Below are positions 7,227 through 19,200 of a stretch of DNA of 64,000 bases, one piece after another. The stretch lies in contig CAMYUM010000001.1 in the NCBI GenBank assembly GCA_947301965.1, positions 31,635 to 95,634 on the forward strand, given 5' to 3'. Origin of the DNA: an uncultured Azospirillum sp. GTDB taxonomy: Bacteria; Pseudomonadota; Alphaproteobacteria; RF32; CAG-239. The translations under genes and the position numbers were made by a program. The notes beneath the pieces were generated by a model, which saw only the letters and a program-made list of their open reading frames with translations, was not told the origin of the DNA and made no database searches. Position 1 is the stretch's first letter. The number at the start of each line of letters is the position of its first letter.

Positions 7227-9974
7227 ATGGCTGAAAAAATCTGTTTGGTTGACGGTTCGGGGTATATTTTCAGAGCCTTTTACGGCCTGCCGCCGATGAC
7301 GGCTCCTGATGGAACCCCGGTTAATGCCGTATACGGCTTTACCAATATGTTTATGAGGCTGACAACCAAATTTGATTGCAACTACAACCTGGTACTGTTT
7401 GACGCTAAAAGAAAAAATTTTCGCAACGATATTTTTCCTGATTATAAGGCAAACAGAGCCGAGCCTCCGGAAGAATTAATTCCTCAATTTCCGATTATTC
7501 GAGAAGTTGTAGATGCGCTTAATTTAAATCATTTGGAAATCGAGGGATATGAAGCAGACGATTTGATCGCAACCTATGCCCAACAAGCCCTTGATGCCGG
7601 CATGGAAGCAATTATTGTTTCGGCAGACAAAGATTTGATGCAATTAATCCGGCCGGGGGTTACTTTTTATGATCCGATGAAAGACAAATTTTTTACACCC
7701 GACGATGTTAAAGAAAAATTCGGCGTTTATCCGGAAAAAGTTGTTGATGTGCAGGCGCTTTCCGGAGACAGCACAGATAATATTCCGGGAGTGCCGGGAA
7801 TCGGTCCAAAAACGGCGGCAGATCTTGTAAATACTTTCGGCTCTTTGGCCGAAGTGTTGGCTCATGCCGGCGAAATAAAACAAAACAAGCGGCGAGAAAC
7901 TTTGTTGGCAAATATTGAAAATGCTCAAATTTCTCTCAAGCTTGTAACGCTCAAAAACAACGTTCCGGTTGAAAACGCGGTAACCTATTACAGACATCGT
8001 TGTCCTGATTTGTCCGTTGCCCAAAATTTTATTGAAAAATACGGCTTTAACAGCTTGAAAATACGGTTGGCAAAGTGGGTGGAAGAACAGTGTCAAAAAG
8101 CCGGTGTAACCTCACAGACTTCAAAACCAGAAATAAAAATAAACTATCAGCTGATTGAAAACGAAAAAGACTTGGTCTTGTGGCTCAAAAGCCATATGCA
8201 AAAACAAATGCTTGCTATTAAGGTCCTGTCTACGGGAAACAATCCGGTTTTTGATGTTCCGCTCGGTGTTGCTTTGGCCGCTGATGAAGGTACGGCCGCC
8301 TATATCCCGATTAAAAACGAAACGCCCGGACAAACTTTGGATTTGTTCAGTTCCGCATTAAACAAAAAGCAGGGGTTGAGCGCCAAACAGCTCACCGATT
8401 GTATGCTTGAGGTTTTAAATTCTCAATCAGTCCTCAAAATCGGACACAATCTTAAATTGGATATGCACTTTTTTGACGGAATCTGCGACGGAAAAACAAA
8501 AATTTTTCCCTATGACGATATTGCGGTAATGTCATACGTTTTGGATTCATCTGTTCATACCCACGATTTGCAGACTTTGGCCGAAATGTTTTTGGATTAT
8601 AAAATGCAGAATCCCGACGAAATTTTTGGTGTGGGCAAACAACGCATTGATCCCGACAGTGTTGATAAAAATGTTTTGTGTAAATATATGTGCGAACAGG
8701 CAGATTTTGTTTTCAGGCTTTGGAGCGTGTTAAGAAATCGACTGCTCGGTGAGCATATGGTAACCGTTTATGAGCATTTTGACCGCCCTTTGGTTGCAAC
8801 ATTGTTTGAAATGGAAAAAAACGGCGTAACCGTAAATGTTAAGCAACTGGCAGAACTGAGCCGTCAACTTGAACAACGGCAACAGGATATTGAAAAAGAA
8901 ATTTTTGCTTTGGCCGGAGAAACTTTTAATATCGGATCTCCAAAACAAATCGGTGAAATTTTATATAACAAATTGAAACTGAGCTCCAAAAAGCATACCA
9001 GCGGAAATTTTCAAACCGGCGCAGAGGTGTTGGAACAGTTGGCGGAAGAACATCCTTTGCCGGCAAAAATTTTGGAATGGAGAGCGATAAACAAACTAAA
9101 AACAACCTATACCGATACCCTGCTCCAACAACTGGATAAAAACAATCGGGTTCATACAACTTATGATCAGACAAACGTCAACACCGGAAGATTGTCGTCA
9201 AACAATCCGAATTTGCAAAATATTCCTATTCGCAGTGATGACGGGCAAAAAATAAGACAGTGTTTTGTGGCGGCTCCGGGGCATAAACTTATATCCGCAG
9301 ATTATTCTCAGGTTGAATTAAGGTTGTTGGCGGTTTTGGCCGATGTTAAGGCTTTGAAAGAGGCTTTTACCGACAAAATAGACGTGCATACTGCAACCGC
9401 CATGAAAGTTTTCGGGCTGAAAAAAGAAGAAGTTACCCCGGTTATAAGACGACATTCCAAGGCGATTAATTTCGGAATTATTTACGGTATTTCACAATAC
9501 GGATTATCAAAACAAATCGGGGTTGCTCCGGCAGAAGCAAAGCAATATATAGATGCGTATTTTGCGCAAATGCCGGAAATAAAAGTTTTTATGGAAAAGA
9601 GTATTGATTTTGCACACAAACACGGCTACGTCGTCACTCCCTTCGGCAGAAAATGCGCTATTTTAGGGATTAATGAAAAAAATCACCGCGTATTGTCTTT
9701 TGCGGAAAGAGCCGCCATGAATGCTCCGTTGCAAGGCGGTGCCGCCGACATTATGAAACGAGCCATGAACAATATGTACAAAGCCTTGATTGATGGAAAA
9801 TTTAAATCAAAAATTTTGCTGCAAGTGCATGATGAAATGGTGATAGAAGCTCCCGATGACGAGGTTGAAACCGTTGCCGCGTTGCTGAAAAACACCATGG
9901 AAAGCGCCGTAAATTATGATGTTAAATTTATAGCCGAAGTCGGAATCGGCGACAACTGGCGCGACGCTCATTAA
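7227..9974 (+). CDS. polA: DNA polymerase I
   Basis: 915 residues. I use the ATG at 7227 because GAGGAGAG lies just upstream; the frame runs back to a TTG at 7209. Domains in order: a 5'-3' exonuclease (LVDGSGYIFRAF, YEADDLIATYA, DNIPGVPGIGPKTA) over the first ~290 residues, a degenerate 3'-5' exonuclease domain, and a family A polymerase with motif A DYSQVELRLLAVL, motif B RRHSKAINFGIIYG and motif C LLQVHDEMVIE. In the middle domain the usual D-x-E is replaced by KVLST (about residues 331-335) and the Y-x3-D motif reads YMCEQ, so proofreading is probably absent. Processing of Okazaki fragments and repair synthesis should be intact. Confidence 0.97.
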   Translation: MAEKICLVDGSGYIFRAFYGLPPMTAPDGTPVNAVYGFTNMFMRLTTKFDCNYNLVLFDAKRKNFRNDIFPDYKANRAEPPEELIPQFPIIREVVDALNLNHLEIEGYEADDLIATYAQQALDAGMEAIIVSADKDLMQLIRPGVTFYDPMKDKFFTPDDVKEKFGVYPEKVVDVQALSGDSTDNIPGVPGIGPKTAADLVNTFGSLAEVLAHAGEIKQNKRRETLLANIENAQISLKLVTLKNNVPVENAVTYYRHRCPDLSVAQNFIEKYGFNSLKIRLAKWVEEQCQKAGVTSQTSKPEIKINYQLIENEKDLVLWLKSHMQKQMLAIKVLSTGNNPVFDVPLGVALAADEGTAAYIPIKNETPGQTLDLFSSALNKKQGLSAKQLTDCMLEVLNSQSVLKIGHNLKLDMHFFDGICDGKTKIFPYDDIAVMSYVLDSSVHTHDLQTLAEMFLDYKMQNPDEIFGVGKQRIDPDSVDKNVLCKYMCEQADFVFRLWSVLRNRLLGEHMVTVYEHFDRPLVATLFEMEKNGVTVNVKQLAELSRQLEQRQQDIEKEIFALAGETFNIGSPKQIGEILYNKLKLSSKKHTSGNFQTGAEVLEQLAEEHPLPAKILEWRAINKLKTTYTDTLLQQLDKNNRVHTTYDQTNVNTGRLSSNNPNLQNIPIRSDDGQKIRQCFVAAPGHKLISADYSQVELRLLAVLADVKALKEAFTDKIDVHTATAMKVFGLKKEEVTPVIRRHSKAINFGIIYGISQYGLSKQIGVAPAEAKQYIDAYFAQMPEIKVFMEKSIDFAHKHGYVVTPFGRKCAILGINEKNHRVLSFAERAAMNAPLQGGAADIMKRAMNNMYKALIDGKFKSKILLQVHDEMVIEAPDDEVETVAALLKNTMESAVNYDVKFIAEVGIGDNWRDAH

Positions 9975-10067
9975 AAAACGCCTAAACACTATGAAAAATA
10001 TACACAAAACGGTTAATTTTTGTGAGTTTTTGCTATGTTTTTTTTCAAAATGTTGTATAGTAATTAA

Positions 10068-12557
<2,490 letters not shown>

Positions 12558-12574
12558 GAAAACGCCAAAAATAA

Positions 12575-12605
12575 AAACCGGCATCTTTCGGTGCCGGTTT
12601 TTTTG
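12575..12605. terminator. Bidirectional terminator between gyrB and cvpA
   Basis: AAACCGGCATC and GGTGCCGGTTT form a stem around a TTTC loop, with T-runs on the plus strand and A-runs on the left side that become T-runs on the minus strand. It sits between the convergent gyrB and cvpA genes. Confidence 0.88.
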
Positions 12606-12616
12606 ATGCAAAAAAA

Positions 12617-13300
12617 CTATTCTACGTTCATTTCAATCAGGCGGTCGAGGCTGTTCTGTTCCGATTTATTGTAGCCGTCAGCCCCCTTGTCCGTCTTTTT
12701 GGTATCTTTATCGCTTTTCTTTTCAACTTTGGGCTGTACAAGCTTGTTAAACAAATTATCCATATCTTCGGATATTACTTTTTCTTCTTTTTTGTCTTTG
12801 TTATCTTTTTCCGCATCTTTGGTAATGATGTCTTTAGGTATTAGTTTTTCTATCGGTTCGGCAAAAGTTCCGGCCAACTGGAAATATTTCGATTGTTTAA
12901 ATATTTCGGGCTGTTCTTCAGCCGGAATTATCCACCCGACCATAATGTTAAACAAAATTACTAAAATACACGCTCTTATAACACCAAAGAAAAGTCCTAA
13001 TGTGCGGTCAAGCGAACTAAGTTTGCTGGAGCGAATTTTATCAATTATGCTGGAAGTTATTATAATCCAAAGAATAAAGAAAATAACAAAAATCAGCAGT
13101 GCCGAGGTTATGATTGCCATTGTGTCGTCTTCAACGCGTGTTTGAACAAGCGGCTTTACAATCGGCAACATAAAAACGATTACCACAACCGACAAAAACC
13201 ACCCGATAATAGAAAGGACCTCTTTTATCAGGCCGCGATTAAGAGCGATAAGCGCCGATATTGCTACAACAACTAATATGCATAAATCAAGATTATTCAT
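12617..13300 (-). CDS. cvpA: CvpA family membrane protein
   Basis: 227 residues with four predicted membrane helices in the first ~145 and a charged Lys/Asp/Glu-rich cytoplasmic tail. The CvpA pattern is visible: LDLCILVVVAISALIALNRG, then GLIKEVLSIIGWFLS, and SLDRTLGLFFGVIRACILV. In E. coli cvpA is needed for colicin V export and for envelope homeostasis; its exact role is not known. The start has AAGGA upstream. It lies 11 bases downstream of radA, a pair found in many alphaproteobacteria. Confidence 0.92.
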   Translation of the reverse strand: MNNLDLCILVVVAISALIALNRGLIKEVLSIIGWFLSVVVIVFMLPIVKPLVQTRVEDDTMAIITSALLIFVIFFILWIIITSSIIDKIRSSKLSSLDRTLGLFFGVIRACILVILFNIMVGWIIPAEEQPEIFKQSKYFQLAGTFAEPIEKLIPKDIITKDAEKDNKDKKEEKVISEDMDNLFNKLVQPKVEKKSDKDTKKTDKGADGYNKSEQNSLDRLIEMNVE

Positions 13301-13311
13301 AACAAAATTCC

Positions 13312-14685
13312 TTAGTTGAACCAGTTGATCAGCTTTTGAACATTGCCGATTTCGTGCAAAGATATGTTCTTTGATGACAGTTTTTTGTCGTTTTTATATT
13401 GAGCCGGAACGATTGCACTCTTAAAACCGAGTTTTCCGGCTTCTTTCAGGCGCAATGTCGGTTGGCTTACGGCGCGGATTTCACCAGACAAACCGATCTC
13501 ACCAAAAATAACCATGTCAGCAGGCAGCGGACGATTGGTCAACGATGAAATGATGGCCATTGCTACCGCTAAATCGGCGGCCGGTTCCGATATTTTTAAG
13601 CCTCCGGCTATGTTTAAATAAACATCTTGGCTGCTTAAATTTAATCCGCCTCGCGCTTCCAAAACGGCAAGCACCATCGCTAAACGTCCCGAATCCCAGC
13701 CGACAACCGCTCTTTTGGGGCTGGCATAGCCGGTTTGACTGACCAGTGCTTGTATTTCTACCAATACCGGTCTTGAGCCTTCTATCCCGGCAAAAACACA
13801 AGAGCCGGATATGTTGCCCTGGCGCTCTGCCAAAAACAGAGCCGATGGGTTTTCTACTTCAACCAGCCCCTTATCCTGCATTTCAAAAACGCCGATTTCG
13901 TCAGTAGCGCCATAACGATTTTTTACTGCACGTAAAATGCGGAATTGGTGACCGCGCTCACCCTCAAAGTACAAAACGGTATCAACCATATGTTCAAGCA
14001 CGCGAGGACCGGCAATAGAACCCTGTTTGGTAACATGACCGACTAAAAAGAGCACAAAACCTTTGCGTTTGGCAATTTTTATCAATTCGTATGCGCAGGC
14101 TCGTACCTGAGATACGCTTCCCGGAGTTGATTCTGCCTCTTCCAAATACATCGTTTGAATGGAGTCAATCACAACTATTTTGGCATTGGTTTTCTCAAGA
14201 GTATCAACAATATCTTTGACATCTGTTGCTGAGGCAAGATTAACCGGCGATTGGTCAAGTTCAAGACGTTTGGCGCGAATCCGAACCTGGTCTAACGCCT
14301 CTTCTCCAGATATGTAGTAGCATTCCGGATGTTCGGGGGAACAGGCTATGCTGGCACAGGCCTGTAATAATAGTGTTGACTTGCCGATACCGGGGTCGCC
14401 ACCAACCAAAATTACCGATCCGGCAACCAGCCCTCCGCCGCTTACACGATCAAGTTCTTTTATGCCGGTTGATATGCGCTCAATGTTTTGAGAAACACCG
14501 CTTAAGGAAACAAAATCTATCATCTTCCCTTTATGTTTGGGGTGAAAATTTGAAAAACCTTCACCTCCGACATGCTCTTCAATGATTGTGTTCCATTCGC
14601 CGCAAGAATCACATTTGCCTTGCCATTTTGGATATGCGGCACCGCAATTTTGGCACAGGTATTGGACAGATGATTTTTTGACCAT
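13312..14685 (-). CDS. radA: DNA repair protein RadA
   Basis: 457 residues. An N-terminal zinc finger (CQNCGAAYPKWQGKCDSCGEW) precedes a RecA-like ATPase with Walker A GGDPGIGKSTLLL and the RadA-specific KNRYGATDEIGVFEM, then a Lon-protease-like C-terminal domain (GGLKISEPAADLAVAMAI, FGEIGLSGEIRAV). RadA promotes branch migration of recombination intermediates. The start has TAGGAG upstream. It leads a string of minus-strand genes with cvpA just downstream. Confidence 0.97.
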   Translation of the reverse strand: MVKKSSVQYLCQNCGAAYPKWQGKCDSCGEWNTIIEEHVGGEGFSNFHPKHKGKMIDFVSLSGVSQNIERISTGIKELDRVSGGGLVAGSVILVGGDPGIGKSTLLLQACASIACSPEHPECYYISGEEALDQVRIRAKRLELDQSPVNLASATDVKDIVDTLEKTNAKIVVIDSIQTMYLEEAESTPGSVSQVRACAYELIKIAKRKGFVLFLVGHVTKQGSIAGPRVLEHMVDTVLYFEGERGHQFRILRAVKNRYGATDEIGVFEMQDKGLVEVENPSALFLAERQGNISGSCVFAGIEGSRPVLVEIQALVSQTGYASPKRAVVGWDSGRLAMVLAVLEARGGLNLSSQDVYLNIAGGLKISEPAADLAVAMAIISSLTNRPLPADMVIFGEIGLSGEIRAVSQPTLRLKEAGKLGFKSAIVPAQYKNDKKLSSKNISLHEIGNVQKLINWFN

Positions 14686-14693
14686 ATTTGCTC

Positions 14694-15464
14694 CTAAATT
14701 TCTACCTTTATCGGACCTTGAGAACTTCCTTTAACAAATTGGCAAACGTATGGGTTTTTTGTTTTTTCAAGCTCTTTTACTGTTCCCTGCCAAACGATTT
14801 TGCCTTGATAAAGCATGGCGATGCGATCTGCAATTTTGCGAGCCGAAGCCATATCATGGGTAATAGTAAGCGCGCTCGCCCCGATTTTTTTGACCGAATT
14901 AATAATAAGGTCGTTAATAACATCAGCCATAATCGGGTCTAACCCTGTGGTCGGCTCGTCAAAAAAGATGATTTCAGGCGTGGTGGCGATTGCGCGAGCC
15001 AAACCGACACGTTTTTGCATACCTCCCGATAGTTCGGAGGGTGATAAATCGGCAACATCTGCACTAAGACCGACTTGGCGCAGGTATTTAACCGCTTGTT
15101 CTTTGGCTTTTTTGCGAGGCATTTTTTGATTTTCTATCAAACCAAAGGCAACGTTTTCCCAAACGCTAAGGCTGTCAAACAACGCTCCTCCCTGGAACAG
15201 CATTCCCATTTTGGCATAGAGTTTTTCTGCCTCCTCCCGGTCAAGACCTATGGTTTCCTTGCCGTCAATTTTAATTGAGCCTTCGTCAGGTTCAAGCAAC
15301 CCTTGAATGCATTTAATTAATACTGATTTTCCGGTACCGGAGCCTCCTATTACAACCAAAGACTCCCCTTTATTTATTTCTAAATCAACACCATCTAAAA
15401 CCACTTTTTGACCAAAGGATTTGTGCAAATTTTTTATTTCTATTTTCGGTTTATTATTTGCCAT
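14694..15464 (-). CDS. mlaF: Phospholipid-transport ABC ATPase MlaF
   Basis: 256 residues. Walker A GGSGTGKSVLIK near residue 38, a Q-loop MLFQGGALFDSLSVWENVAF typical of MlaF, signature LSGGMQKRVGLARAI and Walker B IIFFDEPTTGLDP. MlaF drives MlaE in retrograde lipid transport between outer and inner membrane. The gene lies 9 bases after mlaE. A MlaD partner is not in the window, so it must be elsewhere or absent. Confidence 0.92.
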   Translation of the reverse strand: MANNKPKIEIKNLHKSFGQKVVLDGVDLEINKGESLVVIGGSGTGKSVLIKCIQGLLEPDEGSIKIDGKETIGLDREEAEKLYAKMGMLFQGGALFDSLSVWENVAFGLIENQKMPRKKAKEQAVKYLRQVGLSADVADLSPSELSGGMQKRVGLARAIATTPEIIFFDEPTTGLDPIMADVINDLIINSVKKIGASALTITHDMASARKIADRIAMLYQGKIVWQGTVKELEKTKNPYVCQFVKGSSQGPIKVEI

Positions 15465-15473
15465 TCTTAACTC

Positions 15474-16262
15474 CTAGTCTGTAAAAATCATGCCGGTAAT
15501 GATGTAGTTAAAAATCAAAATAAGTATTGAAGATGATACAACCGCATTGGTCGTGGCGCTGCCGACACCTTGCGCTCCGCCCTTTGATTTATAGCCGTTA
15601 TAGCACCCCATTAGGGCTATTATAAAACCAAAAACCGCCCCTTTAATCAAACCTGTGGTAATATCAATCAGCGCCAGTTCGTTGATGGTGGTATTGATGT
15701 AGTTTGCGGCATTATATTCCAGTTGATAAATGGCTATCGTATATCCACCGAAAATACCGATAACATCACCAATCAAAACCAATAACGGCAAAACAATAAT
15801 ACCGGCCAAAAGACGCGGGGTAACGAGATATTTAAACGGATTGGTGGAAAGGGTTGCAAGAGCGTCTATTTGTTCCGTAACACGCATGGTGCCGATTTCC
15901 GCAGCCATGGCGGCACCGATACGCCCCGCAACCATCAGTCCGGAAAACACCGGCGCAAGCTCGCGTGTAACAGCGATTAATACAACTGTTGCAACAGCGC
16001 TTTCAGCTCCGTAGCTGGAAAAACCGGCGTTTGTCTGCAAAGCAATAACCATGCCGGCAAAAACTGTGGTTAAGGCCACAACCGGCAAAGAATAAAAGCC
16101 GATATCAATCATTTGTCGCAGTAAAAGTTTCAGATAAAACGGCGGGGTTACGCAATTATACAAGGCTCTGGCGATAAACAGCGAAAGTTCTCCTAAACGA
16201 GAGATAAAACCGACCAGCGGTTTACCAAGAGCGCGTAAAAAATTTTCTGCATACTTTTTCAT
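15474..16262 (-). CDS. mlaE: Phospholipid-transport ABC permease MlaE
   Basis: 262 residues with about five or six membrane helices. The MlaE core is clear: GFYSLPVVALTTVFAGMVIA, RELAPVFSGLMVAGRIGAA, EIGTMRVTEQIDAL and the GxGxATTNAVVSSS ending. It forms the permease for the adjacent MlaF ATPase. The start has AAGGAACAACCG upstream. Confidence 0.93.
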   Translation of the reverse strand: MKKYAENFLRALGKPLVGFISRLGELSLFIARALYNCVTPPFYLKLLLRQMIDIGFYSLPVVALTTVFAGMVIALQTNAGFSSYGAESAVATVVLIAVTRELAPVFSGLMVAGRIGAAMAAEIGTMRVTEQIDALATLSTNPFKYLVTPRLLAGIIVLPLLVLIGDVIGIFGGYTIAIYQLEYNAANYINTTINELALIDITTGLIKGAVFGFIIALMGCYNGYKSKGGAQGVGSATTNAVVSSSILILIFNYIITGMIFTD

Positions 16263-16325
16263 TCGGTTGTTCCTTATAAAATCATAGCCGAATGATAGAT
16301 TATCAAGTTGTAAAATGCAACTGTT

Positions 16326-16760
16326 CTATTGATTTTTGTAACAAGCTGAGAGTATTTTGTCGGGAGCCGAGGCTTCAAACGGCCATAATTTGACAAGGGG
16401 AACCTTTACTCCCAAAAAATCAATCTGTTCCGGTGCAGGCAAGCGTTCAATTTCAGATAACGATGAAACCAGCTGAACCACCAGTTTGACTCTTGCCGAT
16501 GATAAATAGGGAAATTTACAAATTCCGACCCCCCTCACCTCAAGAAGTCCGCGAATACTTTTCGGGCACGAAACTTTAAGGTTGCCGTTTTCGGCTTCTA
16601 TGTCAGCTCTGTCGTCGGCAATCAATATTGCATTTTTGTTCATAATCATTCGCAGAGCCAAGTCCGATTTTCCGCTACCCGGAGAACCGATGATTAAAAC
16701 AGCCGCACCGTCAACGGCAATTGCTGTGGTGTGTATGTTTTCAATCGACAAGAGTTTCAA
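16326..16760 (-). CDS. hprK: HPr kinase/phosphorylase, short alphaproteobacterial form
   Basis: 144 residues, only the catalytic domain, without the N-terminal domain of Gram-positive HprK. Walker A GSPGSGKS is at residues 25-32 and the HprK signature GLLEVRGVGI is present. The enzyme phosphorylates HPr on the serine that is intact in the ptsH gene at 413-682. The start is a TTG: either 16760 or the next TTG at 16751; no ATG fits. It overlaps tsaE by 20 bases. In many alphaproteobacteria hprK lies with ptsH and manX; here it is 15 kb away. Confidence 0.88.
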   Translation of the reverse strand: MKLLSIENIHTTAIAVDGAAVLIIGSPGSGKSDLALRMIMNKNAILIADDRADIEAENGNLKVSCPKSIRGLLEVRGVGICKFPYLSSARVKLVVQLVSSLSEIERLPAPEQIDFLGVKVPLVKLWPFEASAPDKILSACYKNQ

Positions 16761-17199
16761 GCCTCTTTTGTTTGTTAATGTCTTTGGTTTTTATGCTTAT
16801 TTTTCTTCCGCTGGCAAAGGGTGTGATTTCAACCCGAAAGGCGTTATTAGGTAGATATGCTCCCATTTTTTCAGGCCATTCAACCAAACAAACGCCTTCA
16901 TAAATAGCTTCTTCCATTCCCAGTTCAAAAATCTCTTCGGCTGATTTTATGCGATAGAGATCAAAATGATAAATGTCAAAATTCGGGGTTTCGTACGTTT
17001 GAACCAAAGTAAACGTCGGGCTCGGAACTTCGTCGGCATCCGTCAAAGCATGAACAAAGGCTCGGGACAACACGCTTTTTCCCATTCCCAGAGTTCCGAA
17101 AAGAGCAAAAACATCTCCTTTTTGAGCTATGCCTGCCAATTTTTTACCAACAGAGATGGTGTCTTTTTCGGTAGCGCAAATAAAATCAATGCTGTTCAT
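16741..17199 (-). CDS. tsaE: tRNA threonylcarbamoyladenosine biosynthesis ATPase TsaE
   Basis: 152 residues. Walker A GTLGMGKS, then SPTFTLVQTY, HFDLYRI and LVEWPEKMG are the TsaE signatures. TsaE stimulates the TsaB-TsaD complex that makes t6A37 on ANN-decoding tRNAs; tsaD is at 31.6 kb. It starts directly after the stop of the nuclease gene (TAAATG) and its end overlaps hprK. In many alphaproteobacteria tsaE instead precedes amgK-murU-addB-addA; those genes here are 25-35 kb away. Confidence 0.95.
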   Translation of the reverse strand: MNSIDFICATEKDTISVGKKLAGIAQKGDVFALFGTLGMGKSVLSRAFVHALTDADEVPSPTFTLVQTYETPNFDIYHFDLYRIKSAEEIFELGMEEAIYEGVCLVEWPEKMGAYLPNNAFRVEITPFASGRKISIKTKDINKQKRLETLVD

Positions 17200-18216
17200 T
17201 TATATAAAATCCCAAATGCGTTTGGTGCTTTTTCTTTTAGGTTTATGAATTTTTATTTGCGGGCGTTGCGATTGTAGTTTTATCCAATCCCACGGTTTGT
17301 AAAAACGCCCTTTCCACATACCTCTGCGCGCTCTCTGCGCCTGTTCCTCATAAGGACGATATATTTCGTTTTGCGGAAGACTTACTGCCCACCCCGCAGA
17401 CACCAAAGCCGCTCCGATGTCGTATTCTCCCAAAGAACAGGTGGCAACTACATTGCCGCGAGAATTTTGTTTGATTACGTGACATTCAATTTCGTTGTCT
17501 TCAAGCCAGCTTTGTAACCATCGAGACGCTTCTTTTCCGCAATAGTATGTACTGCCTCGTGATGTTGTACAGGTTTGATTGATTTCGGGAGCGTCTATTC
17601 CGTAAAGGCGAATAAAGTGGCGGCGCATCAAAAGCGTATCGCCGCTGACAACCTGTACGTTTCCGTATACTGCGGGATAGTTGTTGGGGTTAAAATTGCC
17701 GGAATCGGTTTTTCCTTTTCCGGAAAACAGATTGCTGACATAGTTGAGCACTCCGCCTTGTTCTTGTTCGGGACGCTGCATTTCGGGTTGCGGAAGTTTT
17801 TCGTTTTGAGGATCAGGAACCGCATCATCAAAGTTTTCATTAATGGTCAATTTGGGAACAATATCTTCTTCATCAAGCTTTATGGTTTCAAAATCATCGA
17901 CATTTTGCCGTTCTGATCCGCTGTTGATACCCATAAAATTCTTTATGTTCGGAATAACATTATATATTCCGCCGTTAAAAGCTCCGATTGCATAGAGAAT
18001 AAACAAAATTATGCCCGAAAAAATAATAAATGACGGCAAACAACCCATGGCTCGCCATACCAGTTTTCCGAATATGTAAAGAACAACCAGCCCGGCAACT
18101 ATTCCGACAAGACCCACGCCTTGCATCAGAATGCTGTTGCTTTGGGTGCCGCTGCCGCCTATAAAAATGAGACCGGCGGCAATCAAACCCAAAAATATTT
18201 TCTTTAATAACAACAT
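17200..18216 (-). CDS. Membrane-anchored staphylococcal-nuclease-like protein
   Basis: 338 residues from the ATG at 18216, which has AAAGGA upstream; a TTG at 18237 is in frame but lacks a ribosome site. Two or three N-terminal membrane helices (to about residue 90) are followed by an acidic linker and a C-terminal SNase domain: GNVQVVSGDTLLM, IRLYGIDAPEINQ, CGKEASRWL, VSAGWAVSLP and RRGMWKGRF. The SNase fold cleaves DNA and RNA with Ca2+; the membrane position suggests a nuclease facing the periplasm, but topology is inferred. It sits immediately upstream of tsaE. Confidence 0.85.
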   Translation of the reverse strand: MLLLKKIFLGLIAAGLIFIGGSGTQSNSILMQGVGLVGIVAGLVVLYIFGKLVWRAMGCLPSFIIFSGIILFILYAIGAFNGGIYNVIPNIKNFMGINSGSERQNVDDFETIKLDEEDIVPKLTINENFDDAVPDPQNEKLPQPEMQRPEQEQGGVLNYVSNLFSGKGKTDSGNFNPNNYPAVYGNVQVVSGDTLLMRRHFIRLYGIDAPEINQTCTTSRGSTYYCGKEASRWLQSWLEDNEIECHVIKQNSRGNVVATCSLGEYDIGAALVSAGWAVSLPQNEIYRPYEEQAQRARRGMWKGRFYKPWDWIKLQSQRPQIKIHKPKRKSTKRIWDFI

Positions 18217-18312
18217 ATTTGTTCCTTTGTATGGCAAAATTATTGTTATATTTTAGCCGCAGAGAGTAAAAATATTGTTACTTTTTACAAGTTTTGTGCC
18301 AAAAAAACAAAA

Positions 18313-19200
18313 TTATCCCGCTTTTTTGTTCGATAACATGTCAATAATTCGGTCAAGTTCCGACAAATCGGCATATGGCAAAATAACTTTTCCGCTACCG
18401 TTCGCAGATGAAGATATTTTTACATTAAAACCAAGACTTTGTTTGAGGCTTTTTTCAATATCCGCAACATCGGAATTTGTTTTTTTCTTGGTTTTGGTTT
18501 TAGTTTCTTTGCTCTTTTGTACAAGCTGTTCTACTTCGCGAACACTCAAACCTTTGTCTACAATTTTTTTGGCCAAAGCTTCGGCTTGTTCAAGTCCAAC
18601 CAACGGGCGGGCATGTCCGGCGGTCAGTTTATTATCACGAATCATTTGCTGTACGCTGGCGGGCAGAGTTAAAAGCCTTAAGGTGTTGGCAATATAACTG
18701 CGCGATTTTCCGATAACACTGGAAAGGGCTTCTTGTGTATGCGAAAACTCATTAATCAGGCGCTGTAAACCCTCTGCCTCTTCAATTGCTGACAGGTTTT
18801 CACGCAAAAGGTTTTCAACTAACGCTACCTCTAAAACCTCTTTGTCGGCCATATCTTTTACAATAACCGGAATTTCGGACAGCCCAGCTTGACACGCTGC
18901 TCTAAAACGGCGTTCGCCGGCGATGATTTCAAACTTTCCGTTATTTTTAGCACGAACCAATAAGGGCTGGAGAACTCCTTTTTCTTTGATAGAAACCGTC
19001 AGGGCATCCAGTGCTTCCTGATTAAATTCGGAACGGGGCTGATATTTACTGGCATAAAGCAGTTTTATCGGCACCATTTTAACGTTTTCGCCGGATACAT
19101 TTTCTTTAGTCGGAGTTTCTTCGGTCAACAAAAGAGCGTCTTCACCTAAAAGAGCACCCAAACCGCGACCTAAACTTTTTCTTTTATTGTCTTCTAACAT
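18313..19200 (-). CDS. parB: Chromosome partitioning protein ParB
   Basis: 295 residues. A short N-terminus with LGRGLGALLGED, the arginine-rich CTPase motif GERRFRAACQAG, the partner motif ENLLRENLSAIEEAEG, an HTH around SHTQEALSSVIGKSRSYIAN and a C-terminal dimerisation region. ParB binds parS and spreads; two perfect parS sites lie at 20557 and 21760. I use the ATG at 19200 (MLEDNKRK), which has AAGGA upstream and overlaps the parA stop by 7 bases; a longer frame to 19269 is not needed. Confidence 0.96.
   Translation of the reverse strand: MLEDNKRKSLGRGLGALLGEDALLLTEETPTKENVSGENVKMVPIKLLYASKYQPRSEFNQEALDALTVSIKEKGVLQPLLVRAKNNGKFEIIAGERRFRAACQAGLSEIPVIVKDMADKEVLEVALVENLLRENLSAIEEAEGLQRLINEFSHTQEALSSVIGKSRSYIANTLRLLTLPASVQQMIRDNKLTAGHARPLVGLEQAEALAKKIVDKGLSVREVEQLVQKSKETKTKTKKKTNSDVADIEKSLKQSLGFNVKISSSANGSGKVILPYADLSELDRIIDMLSNKKAG

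Noticed and set aside
12687..13145. 152-codon plus-strand frame opposite cvpA
   Set aside because: Composition is an antisense copy of the cvpA low-complexity tail and membrane region.
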